Below are positions 12,991-23,575 of a stretch of 64,000 bases of DNA, piece after piece. Position 1 is the first letter of the stretch. Each line of letters starts with the position of its first letter. Made by a program: the position numbers and the translations under genes. Below the pieces are notes generated by a model, which did no database searches, was not told where the DNA came from, and saw only the letters and a list, made by a program, of their open reading frames with translations. Origin of the DNA: Schistocerca nitens (Eukaryota > Arthropoda > Insecta > Orthoptera > Acrididae); NCBI RefSeq assembly GCF_023898315.1, contig NC_064622.1, forward strand, positions 177,154,178 to 177,218,177. The letters are read 5' to 3'.

Positions 12991-13012
12991 TTTGTGGGGA
13001 GCATGGGGGCTA
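12991..13012 (+). promoter_or_regulatory. Candidate polypurine tract
   Basis: GTGGGGAGCATGGGGG ends three bases before the 3' LTR TG. This is the expected place for the primer of plus-strand DNA synthesis in an LTR retrotransposon. It is mostly, but not purely, purine. Confidence 0.65.
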
Positions 13013-13586
13013 TGTAAGTGGGCTGTTTAGGTTTTCTTATTGGCAACGTTACGTAGCGCTCTGTATGAAAATCACTGGCTGTGCTGTGTGCAGTCTGTGG
13101 CTAGTTTGCATTGTTGTCTGCCATTGTAGTGTTGGGCAGCTGGATGCGAACAGCGCGTAGCGTTGCGCAGTTGGGCGTGAGCCGCCAGCAGTGGTGGATG
13201 TGGGGAGAGAGATGGCGGAGTTTTGAAATTTGTAAGACTGGTTGTCATGAACTGCTATATATATTATGACTTATGAACACTAGTAAGGTAAATACATTGT
13301 TTGTTCTCTATCAAAATCTTTCATTTGCTAACTATGCATATCAGTAGTTAGTTCCTTCGGTAGTTTGAATCTTTTATTTAGCTGGCAGTAGTGGCGCTCC
13401 CTGTATTGCTGTAGCTTGAGTAACGAAGATTTTTGTGAGGTAAGTGATTTGTGAAAGGTATAGGTTAATGTTAGTCAGGGCCATTCTTTTGTAGGGATTT
13501 TTGAAAGTCAGATTGCGTTGCGCTAAAAAAATATTGTGTGTCAGTTTAAACACAGTCATGTATGATTGTTCAAAGGGAACGTTTCA
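13013..13586 (+). repeat. 3' LTR of the gag-only retrotransposon
   Basis: This 574-bp copy matches the 5' LTR without indels. Differences are scattered base changes, about 25 by eye. The GTAT duplication follows at 13587-13590. Confidence 0.9.
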
Positions 13587-13619
13587 GTATCAATGATTTA
13601 CTTTTTGTTCTCATAGGGA

Positions 13620-13813
13620 AACACATTAGAGAAAGTGTTTTGTTGTCTCTTGCAACCTCCTAGAATCCGTTAGTTCAATTAATTTTCATCCAGATAAAAC
13701 TCCCCACACCAGTTTGAAAAATCCTCGCAGGAAAATATGAAATTAGAGAAAATATTTGTTTCAGTGTCCAACACATCCTCCCAGAGTTTGTCGGTTTAAA
13801 TAATTTTCACCCT
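13620..13813 (-). repeat. Right terminus of the split DNA transposon, internally duplicated
   Basis: Two related blocks start ATTAGAGAAA at 13625 and 13742, about 117 bp apart. Both continue through a TCCxAGAxT...GTTxAAxTAATTTTCA pattern. The outer block is the inverted counterpart of 4343-4418. Confidence 0.7.
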
Positions 13814-14175
13814 ATTATAGTAATATAAATTTCGAAATTTTAGAAATTCTTCTCTGGACTAGAACGAGTTATCTTGTAGACAAGATTTTAGTTGTCTTGT
13901 CTAATAGATTCTTCACATCACTGGTTAGGCGGTCGGTGTTTTTGGGGTGAATGCTTTTCCTCATTCTATGTCACAGTGTCACTGCAAGCCGTTTCTTCAG
14001 GTAGCATTATGTTTAAGATCGTTTCTGTTATCTGTTTTTGGTGACATCAAACTTCGCGTTCAGGGAGGAATGTTCTATGGGCTGTTGTTAGTGTACCTAA
14101 CTGTGTTGAGAGTCGTCTAAAAAAGATTCGAGGTTGGATATCACCCTTCTTACAAGGATCTATGTAAATGAATAC

Positions 14176-14342
14176 GTGTCGGCCGCTGTGGCCGAGGAGT
14201 TCTAGGCCCTGTAGTCCAGAACCGCACTGCTGCTACGGTTGCATGGCATGTGTGTGCTGTCCTTAGCTTAGTTAGGTTTAAGTAGTTCTAAGTTTAGGCG
14301 ACTGATGACCTCATATGTTAAGTCCCGTAGTGACTTAACTTG
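14176..14342 (+). mobile_element. tRNA-derived SINE (family A), copy 2, B-box deleted
   Basis: The head begins GGCCGCTGTGGCCGAGG and the body has GTTTAAGTAGTTCTAAG. A perfect 10-bp duplication, AAATGAATAC, lies at 14166-14175 and 14343-14352. About 25 bp around GGTTCGAATCC, present in all the other near-full copies, is missing, so the internal B-box is gone. Confidence 0.88.
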
Positions 14343-14352
14343 AAATGAATAC

Positions 14353-14864
14353 TTTTTTTTTTATCAACGCATAGTCGAAGCCAGAACATAATGCCATACG
14401 ACATTAATGAGTGAAAATATTCCGAGAGACATGATGAATTCAGATTTTGTATATTCTGAAATATTATTCATAGTAACAATTTTGCGATGGTTGACACTGT
14501 CTGACCTTCAAGGTAACAGTATGACAGTATGATTTGAAGGTGGTTGCTTGTCAACCGAAATCGGTTATCTAGTTGTTACTGAGTTGTATTGCTACCAAAA
14601 CTTCCAGCAAGGTGTCACATGCATCTTTTACCACCTTCACAGAAGAACGCGGGCCAAGGAAAGCTTTGTGCCCGCATCGTTCGTTTATCGGTGGGTGCAT
14701 TTAAAAGAAAGGTGTATGAAAATGGCCCTAAAGTGATAGAGGAACTGAAGCGTAGCGTTCGGCGGAGAACTGGAACAGCCGATACTGCGTAAACTGGTTT
14801 GGCATGTCATTTCACGAGCGCAGAAATGCACTGAGTTGCAGGGCGTTCGCTTCAGTTTCAGTAC
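14353..14864. other. Unassigned sequence
   Basis: A poly-T run follows the SINE and then unremarkable sequence. Short overlapping frames near 14548-14792 show no known motif. Confidence 0.5.
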
Positions 14865-14872
14865 ATTAGAAC

Positions 14873-16223
14873 TAGAGATGGGCAAACTGTTTCGAAACAA
14901 ATGAAACAGTACAATGTAATGTTTCGATACGCAGTTTCGAAACAGTGAAACAGTTCGTATTTTGTAATCTAATAAACCTACACATTTTATCATCTTGAAT
15001 GCCTACTGTATAAGTATGTCCATATAAGCACAAATGAGGTGCGAGAGCGATAATCATATCGCAAAAAGTGTGAAACTATCACTTAGACGTCTTGGCAGTT
15101 TCGTATTTCCTGCAGAAAATGTGCTGCTTTCGTGTCCTGTGACTTTCATACTTTTCAATTGGCTGAGGACAGGCATAGCTGAAGACAGAAGAGCCACCAC
15201 GAACGGAACTGGAGATGGGAGCAAACTGCAGAAACAACGCATATGCTACTGGGATTCCCACATTCCATTAGTATGTGTAATATACCCATCCTGCTAATTT
15301 CCATGCACACAAGGGAATCATTGTGGATAATAGGCACAGTGACTGTAGACTAACAAATAACGCCAAATAATTCGAATAAATAACAAAATATAACAAAAAA
15401 AGTTTGGTCTTTCAAGGTGTTTCGAACCGTTCCTATAAATTCATCATGCTTCCCAGCCCTTCCCGTTCACCATTACACTATCAGTGATATGTTAAACAGA
15501 TTGCTTGCAATTATACCTACATCAAATTTATGTATATGTCTAATAACTGTCACTCTACGCCTTGTTTTATTCAAAATATTGTAGGCTTACTTGCGTTTCT
15601 TAATATGATTACTGTACATGAACAGAGAAGCGTATGTTATAAAAAAAAGTATAATTTAACTGAATGATTTTCACATATTCGTTATTTTGAATGTGAATAG
15701 TATGCGTTGTTTTATTGTTGGTTAGTGTTTATAAAGTAGATGTTACGCCATTTCGAAATTGGACAGTCAGCTAGAAACGAAGCTTTATTTTCGGATATCT
15801 TAAGCTTCATGCTATTGCTTGTCAAAAATATTTCCACACTCTTGAAAGTGTTTCATGAAGTGGTATGTTGTGTTTCAGTACCTGTGCCGAGCCCGAATCT
15901 CGTCCGACACAGAGCGGAATGAAACATCACTGTTTCGATACAATCAGTCCGTTCCAAGCACAAGTGGACTGAAACAGCCTTATTTTGAAACAACGATACA
16001 GTATCTGTGTTTGGCTCGAGATCGAATCTGGTCCGAGACAGGGGCGGAATGAAACACCACTGTTTCGGAACAGTGAACCACAGTGAGATCGAATCTGGTC
16101 CGAGACAGGGGCGGAATGAAACACTACTGTTTCGAAACAGTGAACCACAGCAGTTCCGAAACACTGAAACAGTTCCACGTATCGATACACTGTATCGAAA
16201 CATAGAAACAGTGGCCAAGTCTA
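14873..16223. mobile_element. hAT-like non-autonomous element (probable)
   Basis: The left end TAGAGATGGGCAAACTGTTTC and the inverted right end TAGACTTGGCCACTGTTTC are similar. They are flanked by near-identical 8-bp sequences, ATTAGAAC (14865-14872) and ATTCGAAC (16224-16231). The TAGAGATGGGCAAA-type end and 8-bp duplication are typical of hAT elements. Many subterminal CTGTTTCGAAACAG palindromes occur in both ends and could be transposase-binding sites. No transposase is visible inside. Confidence 0.6.
16020..16153 (+). repeat. 67-bp direct repeat, two copies
   Basis: GATCGAATCTGGTCCGAGAC occurs at 16020 and 16087. The intervening unit is repeated almost exactly, and each copy ends in the CTGTTTCxxAACAG palindrome. 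A third, diverged relative lies near 15893-15960. Confidence 0.88.
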
Positions 16224-16487
16224 ATTCGAACCAAACACACCAACCGTCCAAAATGTTCAGAGAGTGATTTTATTCCTAGCCTACAAGCGATGTCAGGGCT
16301 GTAATTACAGTGGCAGCTTGAACTAACATATGTCAACAAGAGATGTGCCTTCGACTAGTCGGCTGTGGGCAGGCAGTGGTAAGCTGCGGAGTGCGTCCGT
16401 AATGTGTTAATGTTGTCGTGGCACGCATCGTAATGGAGCAACATCTATAAATCAAGTGTTCAGACATCCTCGAGATTGTTTTGGAGA

Positions 16488-16589
16488 AAAGTGTGCGCAA
16501 AGTTTGCCCCGCACACCACGACTCCCGAACAAAAACGACGCGTGGACTCCTGTCACTATTTGACGTCTCTGCTCACGCAAGATTTCTAA
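16488..16589 (+). pseudogene. Mariner transposase fossil (N-terminal linker)
   Basis: A 33-codon frame ending in TAA reads KVCAKFAPHTTTPEQKRRVD and continues with SCHYLTSLL. This matches the segment after the helix-turn-helix in SETMAR-type mariner transposases (KVCAKFVPxxLTPEQKxxRVD). No other mariner part is recognisable alongside. Confidence 0.62.
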
Positions 16590-17899
16590 AATGAATGCTA
16601 ATTAACTTTAAACATAAATTGAAAATAATCACTGAAAAGAAAACTGTCAAAATTAACTGGAGCAGACATCCATTATTGATGGTGATCTATGGGTTTTACG
16701 TGGTGTTGAACCGTAGTAACACACTTTTAGGATTGAAACGACATTTATTTCGTTACTTAATACAGCGAATACAGAAATATGGCTGTCGAACATAGCGCTA
16801 GAACACAAATACGAGAAGGCAAAAGCAAAGAGTATAGCCAAAGAACTGTCACTTCGCGTCAGAGACGCCACAAATCTTTGTTGGTGGCCAAACTGACTTC
16901 TAGAAAAATGATATAAAATTTAACAGATATTACATCTTTTAATACCACCATCACTTTTTAGGCGCTGCTGTCTGTTACTTCCAGGCGAAGAGGAATCATA
17001 GCTGGGACACTGTGGTCAGATCATTTAAGGTTTTGCGCTTGCATTCAGTTTTGCAAAGTGCTTCATGATCATCGGAAGTTAATCTCAGCGACGCTGTAGC
17101 AAGTTGCAAATTAATAAACGACTGAATACTAATGGAATTCGACCATTACGTCTTCATGCTGCGATTAGTTAAGCTCGCATCGGTCGCTGGCTGTAACAAT
17201 AAAGCATCTATTAGGAGAACTGTTAAAATGTGAACTCATGAGGCTTGACTAGTTTACATTAATTTAGTTGCAAAGGTTCTAAATCTAATACATGACACTT
17301 ACATCGCATTTGTCTACGCAAAAGAAAGATTAATTAAAGATACGTAAGGAACGCAACTATAGTGCTTTCTATCAGTCTAAAGCCTAACAGACTAGAGAGA
17401 GATATACGAGCAGGAACGCTCTTCACTTACTTTCTAAAACAAATAAGAAATATTACAATCGAGCGCACTCGCCCACAGGCTGACAGCCGCTATATCTTTG
17501 AAATATTATTTATGAAACAGTAATAATATTTTACAGAATTAAGTTAAATTGATTATTTATATTTGATGATATTTTCATTAAATAAGTAGATATGTGCACA
17601 TTTTCGAGATATCCGTCGTTTTTGGGACGTTAAATTTACGTTAAATTACGTGGATCTGTCCATGTAATGCTTCAGACTCGATAGAATTGCAAAACTCGGA
17701 TAATTCTTTGCTGGAAAAAATTCGTACGCGTGCCGAGACTGTGTTATCAATACGAACCTACCATAAAAAGACAAAGCGCAGAAATTTTTTGACGACATAG
17801 TCAACATTCCAGCCAATGGGACGCGCGGATTGAACATCCCGCAGGAGAGCTTCTCTTGCATTTTCACGTAGTTGTGTAAATTCTCTGTGCGTTGTACTC
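16590..17899. other. Unassigned AT-rich sequence
   Basis: No recognised gene or repeat. The minus-strand frame at 17646-17867 has no familiar motif. Confidence 0.5.
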
Positions 17900-19425
17900 A
17901 AGTAGAGAGGGGGAGGGGATTTATTTTTTATTTAGCGTATGGCAATGTACAAATCACGTATGAAAAATCTAACAGTACATAACACACAAAACAGTTACAA
18001 TATCACAAACAAACATCTAGGTTAGAAATATAATCGATTGCACTGTTAGTCGCATCCATGAAGTCCCTTGTTGGCCCAGGGTAGGCCCTCAGAGGGCATT
18101 CTACCACGATATGGCGAATTGTCTGCCTGTCAGCGCCGCAGTCGCACTGTGGTGATGGCACTATGCTCCATTTGTACAGGGAGTCCGCACAACGGCCGTG
18201 GCTCATCCTGATCCTGTTAAGGGTAGACCAGATTTTGCGGGGCAAATCAAAGCCCCGAGGTCTGTTAGATGTTCCCAATAAGGTGTTAACCTGAGGCAGT
18301 GTCTTTTCCTCCCATTCTTCTCTCCAGCGGTCCTCAAGAATAAAAGCGTTCTTTACCAGATCTTTGGCACTTGCGAGAGGGGGGTGTCTGGATTTCAATC
18401 TATTTTGCTCAATTCCATTACTCAGGGTGTGGATAGGAAGATCTGGGCTATTTTGGATTTTTCGACACTCCATGACAAGTGCGTGTTCTCTGCGCAAATG
18501 TGGCGGCGGGATATGGCTCAATACAGGCAGCCATTGGACAGGAGTTGACCTGATCGTTCCAGAGATAACCCTCATCGTTTGGTTCAAGACTGCATCCACC
18601 TTCTTGATGTGAGCACTATTTAACCATATTGGGGAACAGTACTCTGCTGCAGAATAGACAGGTCCTAGTGCAGAGCTACGCAGAACGGAGGCAGTGGACC
18701 CCCAACTAGTGCCACAAAGCTTTTGGAGAATGTTTCTAGTTCTGACTTTTTCAGCAGTGTTTACAAGGTGTTGTTTATAGCTCAATGTTCTATCGAGTGT
18801 CACGTCCAGATACTTTGGTGTTTTATTATATGGAAGAATGCCGCCATCAAAGCGGAACTTGAGCTCTTTGTTTGCTAATTTGTTATTCAGGTGGAAACAA
18901 GTGGCCTCTGTTTTGGATGGGCTGGGTTGGAGCCTCCAGTCACGGAAGTATTTTCGTAGAGTGGTCAAATCGCTGGATAGTGTGGTCTCAGTTTCCTCCA
19001 TCACTCGGTGTTGTGTGGCCAAGGCCCAGTCGTCCGCATATCCGAACATTTTGGATCTCGTCCTAGGCATATCGGCTATATACATGCTGAAAAGCAGTGG
19101 AGCCAGTACTGAACCTTGGGGCAGGCCATTATTAAGTTTCATGAATTTACTTCTGTTGTTACCGATGACAACCTGGAATGGTCTATTGCAGAGCGTTTCG
19201 TTGATAAGGTTAGCCGTTTTTAGACATGGCACGATGCGGAGGAGCTTATAAATCAGGCCCTGTCTCCAGACAGTGTCGAACGCCGCCGTCAGGTCAACAA
19301 ATACCACTGATGTTTTTTGCTGTCTTTGGAAGCCCGCCTCGATGTAGGTTGTTAGAGCGAGGACCTGATCCGTGCAGCTTCTTTTCGGCCGGAAGCCCGC
19401 CTGTTCTACCGGGGGAGGGGAGATC
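17900..19425 (-). pseudogene. Non-LTR retrotransposon reverse transcriptase, 5'-truncated
   Basis: One long open frame (stop at 18003-18005) covers most of a reverse transcriptase and the C-terminal region. Motifs in order: QAGFRPKRS near the truncated start, FVDLTAAFD about 45 residues in, GLPQGSV about 105, catalytic YADD about 135, SKTEA about 175, and a C-terminal CxC...HxxxxxC zinc knuckle (CDCGADRQTIRHIVVEC). This arrangement fits Jockey/CR1-type LINEs. About 100 bp of AT-rich 3' UTR follows. The endonuclease and the start of RT are missing, as expected from 5' truncation. The surviving frame has no stop, so it may be a fairly young copy. Confidence 0.85.
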
Positions 19426-19674
19426 ATGTAGAACACAAAGCATTGATACTACCATCCTAGCTTTTTCTCTGATTTTTTTATTAATCCAGTCTCGAAACGT
19501 TTTCGACTAACGGGGTATGATGTAATTTTAAGTTGTAGCCTAATTATTGTATTTTTAGAGTATTTACTGATCTTGAGCATAATGATGCTTTTCTGCAGTG
19601 TATGTGCATATTACTGACGCAGGGCCGGTTTTATCTCGGACATACTGAATCTGAGCGCCATGCTCACAAACAGC

Positions 19675-19875
19675 AAAAAAAAAAAAAATGGCTCTGAGCA
19701 TTATGGGACTTACCTTCTGAGGTCATCAGTCCCCTAGAACTTAGAACTACTTAAACCTCACTAACCTAAGGACATCACACACATCCATGCCCGAGGCAGG
19801 ATTCGAACCTGCGACCGTAGTGGTCGCGCCGTTCCAGACTGTAGCGCCTAGAACCGCTCGGACACTCCGGTCGGC
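19675..19875 (-). mobile_element. tRNA-derived SINE (family A), copy 3
   Basis: A full-length head and body with an A-rich flank. A perfect 12-bp duplication, CTCACAAACAGC, lies at 19663-19674 and 19876-19887. Confidence 0.95.
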
Positions 19876-20149
19876 CTCACAAACAGCAGCTTACGGCTGA
19901 TGAGATGACATCAGTTTCTCCAAATGCTATCAAGATGTAAACGTAACTTTACTCCTCGCAAAACCGTACTTCGTCCTTCATCGGAATAGTTCTTGAAGTA
20001 ATGTCGCTGGTTCATTACGAGAGGACTTTAAAAAAGTAAGTTGCACATTATTGTGACGGGCCAAGTAGCGTTTACTGAATGCTGCACTGCACTTCCTCAA
20101 GTGACACAGATACTAGACACTACTTCTCGACACAGTCACCGGTCAGGAA

Positions 20150-20530
20150 GTTCTACTAAATGTTCTGTTCCGCGATAGTAGAAATCCGCTCGTTGGTCAC
20201 AGGGACATTCAAGAACCGCTGCGTGAACACCCTAATCGTTGGACAATCTCTTCCCCCCTTGATGTTCTTTCAGCATGCCGAAACGACAGAAATCGCTTGG
20301 TGCAGGTACTGGACTTCACCCATATCTGTGCGGTCTTGGTCAAATTGTCGGCACCATTTCATTACGGCTGGCCTCGACATTGCATTTGGTTCATAAACTG
20401 CCGGAATTTCACGGTGAATCTATTTTCAGTTTAGACGTTTTGACCACAGAAAACGTACTGTCGCGCGTACTTCAACTTTGGAGTACGTTCCCAATTGGCT
20501 CACCATTTCAGTACCATGGTGTGACGCACG
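20150..20530 (-). pseudogene. Mariner-type transposase N-terminal fragment
   Basis: On the minus strand, interrupted frames read EVRATVRFLWSKRLN near 20480-20430, then AMSRPAVMKWCRQFDQDRTD near 20390-20330. This matches the first helix-turn-helix of SETMAR-like mariner transposases (a MSRxxxxKWCxxFxxGRTD pattern). Stops occur between the pieces and no catalytic domain is found nearby. Confidence 0.5.
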
Positions 20531-21340
20531 TGGTATCCGCGCCTCTGCTGAACTGTGTTTGCAGGAAACCCCGAACACATTCTTCCTTTTGTCAACAAGC
20601 CACTCTTATTGTACAGTGGTTTTATCGTGGGACGACAAGTCTTACAGACGTTTTAAAGCCCCTTGTTCTTTGGAAATTAAAACAATTCGTCTCGGCATGC
20701 ACTGTAACCGTTGCCTAGCAACGACCGTTCTGTAGAAAGGCCAGTAGAAGTTCGCTGCTCTAATTACTTTGAATTATTTGGGTTACTTACAAGAGTGTTA
20801 AAGGGTGCATCGTTCCCGAACACGGACCTCAAGCCAGTCCGCTTCGAGTCGCAGAGGGTACGTGGTTTTACTTCCATAAGAGGCATTGCATCACTCAGAT
20901 CCAAGTATTAGTGACACAATGTCGATAAACGGGAGTTCCTTTCCAGTGTGGAGTACGTCATGTTTGGTGGGATTTAGAGGCAGAGTTTCCAGCGATCTGC
21001 AAATACGCCTACACAAAGGAAACTAACATCTGCGGAACTCTTCGATACTCTCGAAGAATTGGACAAAACGGACAAGGTTGTCAGTCATCTGGTGTGCATC
21101 GGAGAAACCAATGACCTTGTCAAGGCAGGAAACGACAGAAGAGGATGCTGTAGAGCAACACAGTGCAAATTAAAGGAACTCTAAGGTGAGAGAGTGCTCG
21201 TAATTGTTTCCAGAAATAAGTTACATAGTTACCATGGCTTGATAGCGACCAATGCACTTAGTCTATAGGAACTGCTGATACCGTGGAAGCGTTTCAGAAG
21301 CACGGGGTCATTTAAGGTTTTCTTAGAATGAAAGACAAGA
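20531..21340. other. Unassigned sequence
   Basis: No gene or repeat is recognised. Short plus-strand frames to about 20911 lack motifs. Confidence 0.5.
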
Positions 21341-21346
21341 ACGTAG

Positions 21347-21480
21347 CGTATGTGTCGGACGGGGACTCGAACCCGAGACTTTTCCTTTCGTAGGCATTGC
21401 TCTGACCTCTTTCGCCTATACCTTTCTGTTACCTACCAAACTTCTCAGAAGTCCTCCTGCATACCATACGGGACTCTGAG
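21347..21480 (-). repeat. Diverged half-copy of the palindromic tRNA-like element
   Basis: GTCGGACGGGGACTCGAACC, then a CCTTTCGTAGGCATTGCTCT stretch, then CTACCAAACTTCTCAGAAGT follow the order of the left arm of the element at 53563-53997, with many substitutions. No inverted partner arm is seen. Confidence 0.6.
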
Positions 21481-22480
21481 CCATCTAATGCAGTTGTGTT
21501 ATATGTGCCGAGTGGTAGCCGTTATTAGCACAGTAAAAAACATCTTCACTTTTTATGTAAGTCTTCAGGCTTTCCCGGCGATCTGTTGACATTTTGATAA
21601 AACGGGACTTCTGCCGGATGTTCGTGTCGTTCTCGCACGATATTTCGACGGCGTAACTCGCTGTCCTCTTCAGGTGCTACCCGAGAATGGTCCTTGAGCG
21701 TTCTTTTTTTTTCACTTTTCATTCCCTTCCCTGTGGAGGATGGGCGGGCTGTTTGAGGGCCTGCAATACCCTTTTCAGCTTTTTTGGATATATCTGGATA
21801 CTTTTTAGCACTTTGTTACATTTTACTTGTTGCATCACTGCAAATTTCTCATTACGTACAGTTAGTTTGACAATTTTACTTTTATAGTTTTACTTATTCC
21901 ACATGTTCTGCTTGTTCTACATTGAAAGAGAAAAGAGAAAGAGGAGGAGGAAAAGGAAAGCAGCTGATTGTATTAGTTGAGAGATTAATTGGTTAATTTG
22001 TTTAGTACAACAGATGGTAAATTTTGTACAAACATAGGATATTGTATATTGTAACTATCGGACTTTGATGTGTGTGTGTGTCTTTTGGGGACTTAAGTCT
22101 TACATTGTTCATTGTTTCTGATTGAACAATTATTGATACACATTAAAATTTAGAGTGATAATAAAGTAAGAAATAACATAATAGGATAACAAAGTTATGA
22201 TAGTAAAGATAATAAAACATCTTGGGAGTAGTGGTGGCTATTGCTGACATCTACATCATATTTTTATCATGTCAGAGCATACAGTTGTTGGTTTGAGGGT
22301 AGTTTGCTCACTTTACATTTGGCAGTGGTGCCTTGTGCATTTCAATTTTACATTTATGAATTTTATTGTTGAATTTCACGTTTTACATTTTCCCTCTTTT
22401 TTACATTTGCCACCTGCATACTCCCATGGTGCTTACAAATTTTTTTACCTATAATTAACTTAACGCAAGGATGTGTGAGT
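21481..22480. other. Unassigned T-rich sequence
   Basis: T-rich DNA with short purine runs (AGAGGAGGAGGAAAAGG near 21940). It may include the 3' untranslated part of the minus-strand LINE that begins to its right, but I cannot place a boundary. Confidence 0.45.
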
Positions 22481-22588
22481 GGGTATGGATGCACGCGCTT
22501 GCTAACTTGTGTGTGTGGTTTGTATGAGATGATGAGTTCTCTGTTCTATGTGTTTGGTGTTATTAATTGTTCTGTCTTCGGTCCAGAT

Positions 22589-22606
22589 GAGGGGGGGGGG
22601 GGGAGG
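22589..22606 (+). repeat. Poly-G run
   Basis: A near-pure G tract with a single A. On the minus strand it gives a run of prolines inside the LINE C-terminal region, so the reading frame there is unreliable. Confidence 0.85.
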
Positions 22607-23363
22607 GGGGATGGGATTTCTCGGGTTACGGGTTCCATAGTGGGGGCAAGGTCCGGGAATTCTCTGCTGGTGCTGTGGGCTACTGTACGTGCTAGTTGGG
22701 CGTATTTGTACTTGGACCATCTGGTTGGTCGTGTTCTTGTCGATAGTATGTCTACCATGTCTGGTCGCTTCGTTGGTATGTGCCGTCCATATCTTGCACT
22801 GAGTTTGACGAGTCGGGATTGTAGAGGCTCCAATCCAGAGATATTGTAGACTTCGGCACTGGGTGTAAGTCTTGGTAGCCTGCAAATGCTGCCCAGAAGT
22901 CGTCTTTCAGTTGAGTAGAGTCGTTCCGCAATTGGTCTGTGTATGCCTCCTAGTGGGGCTGCGGCGTATTTTATGACAGGTCTGATGTACGCCTTGTAAG
23001 TGTGTGTTGCTGTTTGGTCGTCACATCCGTGAAGTCGTCCTTGAACTTGTCTGATTAGGTTTTGTCTTTTCCGCCTTTTATTTAGTAGGTAAGTGTTTGT
23101 CTAGGTACACAGCAAGGTACCTGGCGGTATCCCCAAGTCTCAGTTGTGTGTCCCAGAACGTCAGTTGTATGACGTCTGAATTTTGGTGCCTCGTTTTGAT
23201 CAGGTGTTTGTGTTGGAATGGGATTGTTTGTGTTTTGGATGGGCTGGGACGGATTCTTAGGTATGTTTCTGTCTTCCATTGGAAAATTGTTATCCTGAGT
23301 TCTGTGCACCAATAAGCACTGTCGTCAGCGTACAGTCCTACTTTTTCTGAGGAGGTCGTTACT

Positions 23364-23575
23364 TCAAAAAATGGCTCTGAGCACTATGGGACTCAACTGC
23401 TGTGGTCATAAGTCCCCTAGAACTTAGAACTACTTAAACCTAACTAACCTAAGGACAGCACACAACACCCAGCCATCACGAGGCAGAGAAAATCCCTGAC
23501 CCCGCCGGGAATCGAACCCGGGAACCCGGGCGTGGGAAGCGAGAACGCTACCGCACGACCACGAGATGCGGGCAA
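23364..23575 (-). mobile_element. SINE with a different tRNA head and the family A tail
   Basis: On the minus strand the 5' part reads GCCCGCATCTCGTGGTCGTG and later GGGTTCGATTCCCGGC, a tRNA-like head unrelated to that of the other copies. The 3' part has the same GTTTAAGTAGTTCTAAG and GTGCTCAGAGCCA body as family A. A 13-bp duplication with one mismatch (GGAGGTCGTTACT at 23351-23363, GGAGATCGTTACT at 23576-23588) shows it inserted as one unit. Confidence 0.9.

Larger units (their letters stand above)
5229..13586 (+). mobile_element. Complete gag-only LTR retrotransposon
   Basis: Two direct LTRs of exactly 574 bp (5229-5802 and 13013-13586) begin TGTAAGT and end ACGTTTCA. A 4-bp duplication, GTAT, flanks the element at 5225-5228 and 13587-13590. 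A purine-rich tract with GTGGGGAGCATGGGGG lies just inside the 3' LTR. The internal 7.2 kb encodes a gag-like protein (6107-8338, broken). I see no protease, reverse transcriptase, RNase H or integrase motif on either strand in 8340-13012. By eye the LTRs differ at about 25 positions with no indels. It is best described as a non-autonomous element that would need pol in trans. The TSD length fits Ty3/gypsy-type integration, but the clade is unresolved. Confidence 0.88.
4343..13813 (+). mobile_element. Decayed DDE DNA transposon split by an LTR retrotransposon
   Basis: The left end (4343-4418) starts AGGGTGAAAATTATTTAAAC. The right end (about 13742-13813, minus strand) starts with the same 20 bases and continues with closely similar sequence, so the two act as terminal inverted repeats. 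Transposase remains (about 4460-5160) lie just inside the left end. The 8.36-kb LTR element at 5229-13586 with its GTAT duplication accounts for almost all of the separation. Without it the transposon is about 1.1 kb. No clear target duplication is seen outside the ends. The superfamily is Tc1/mariner-like by its transposase (inference). Confidence 0.72.

Noticed and set aside
18364..19251. Plus-strand frames over 18364-19251
   Set aside because: They are antisense shadows of the minus-strand reverse transcriptase, which has all the expected motifs.
22589..22606. Poly-G run as a functional quadruplex element
   Set aside because: It is a single run inside a decayed LINE, and could also be a sequencing artefact.
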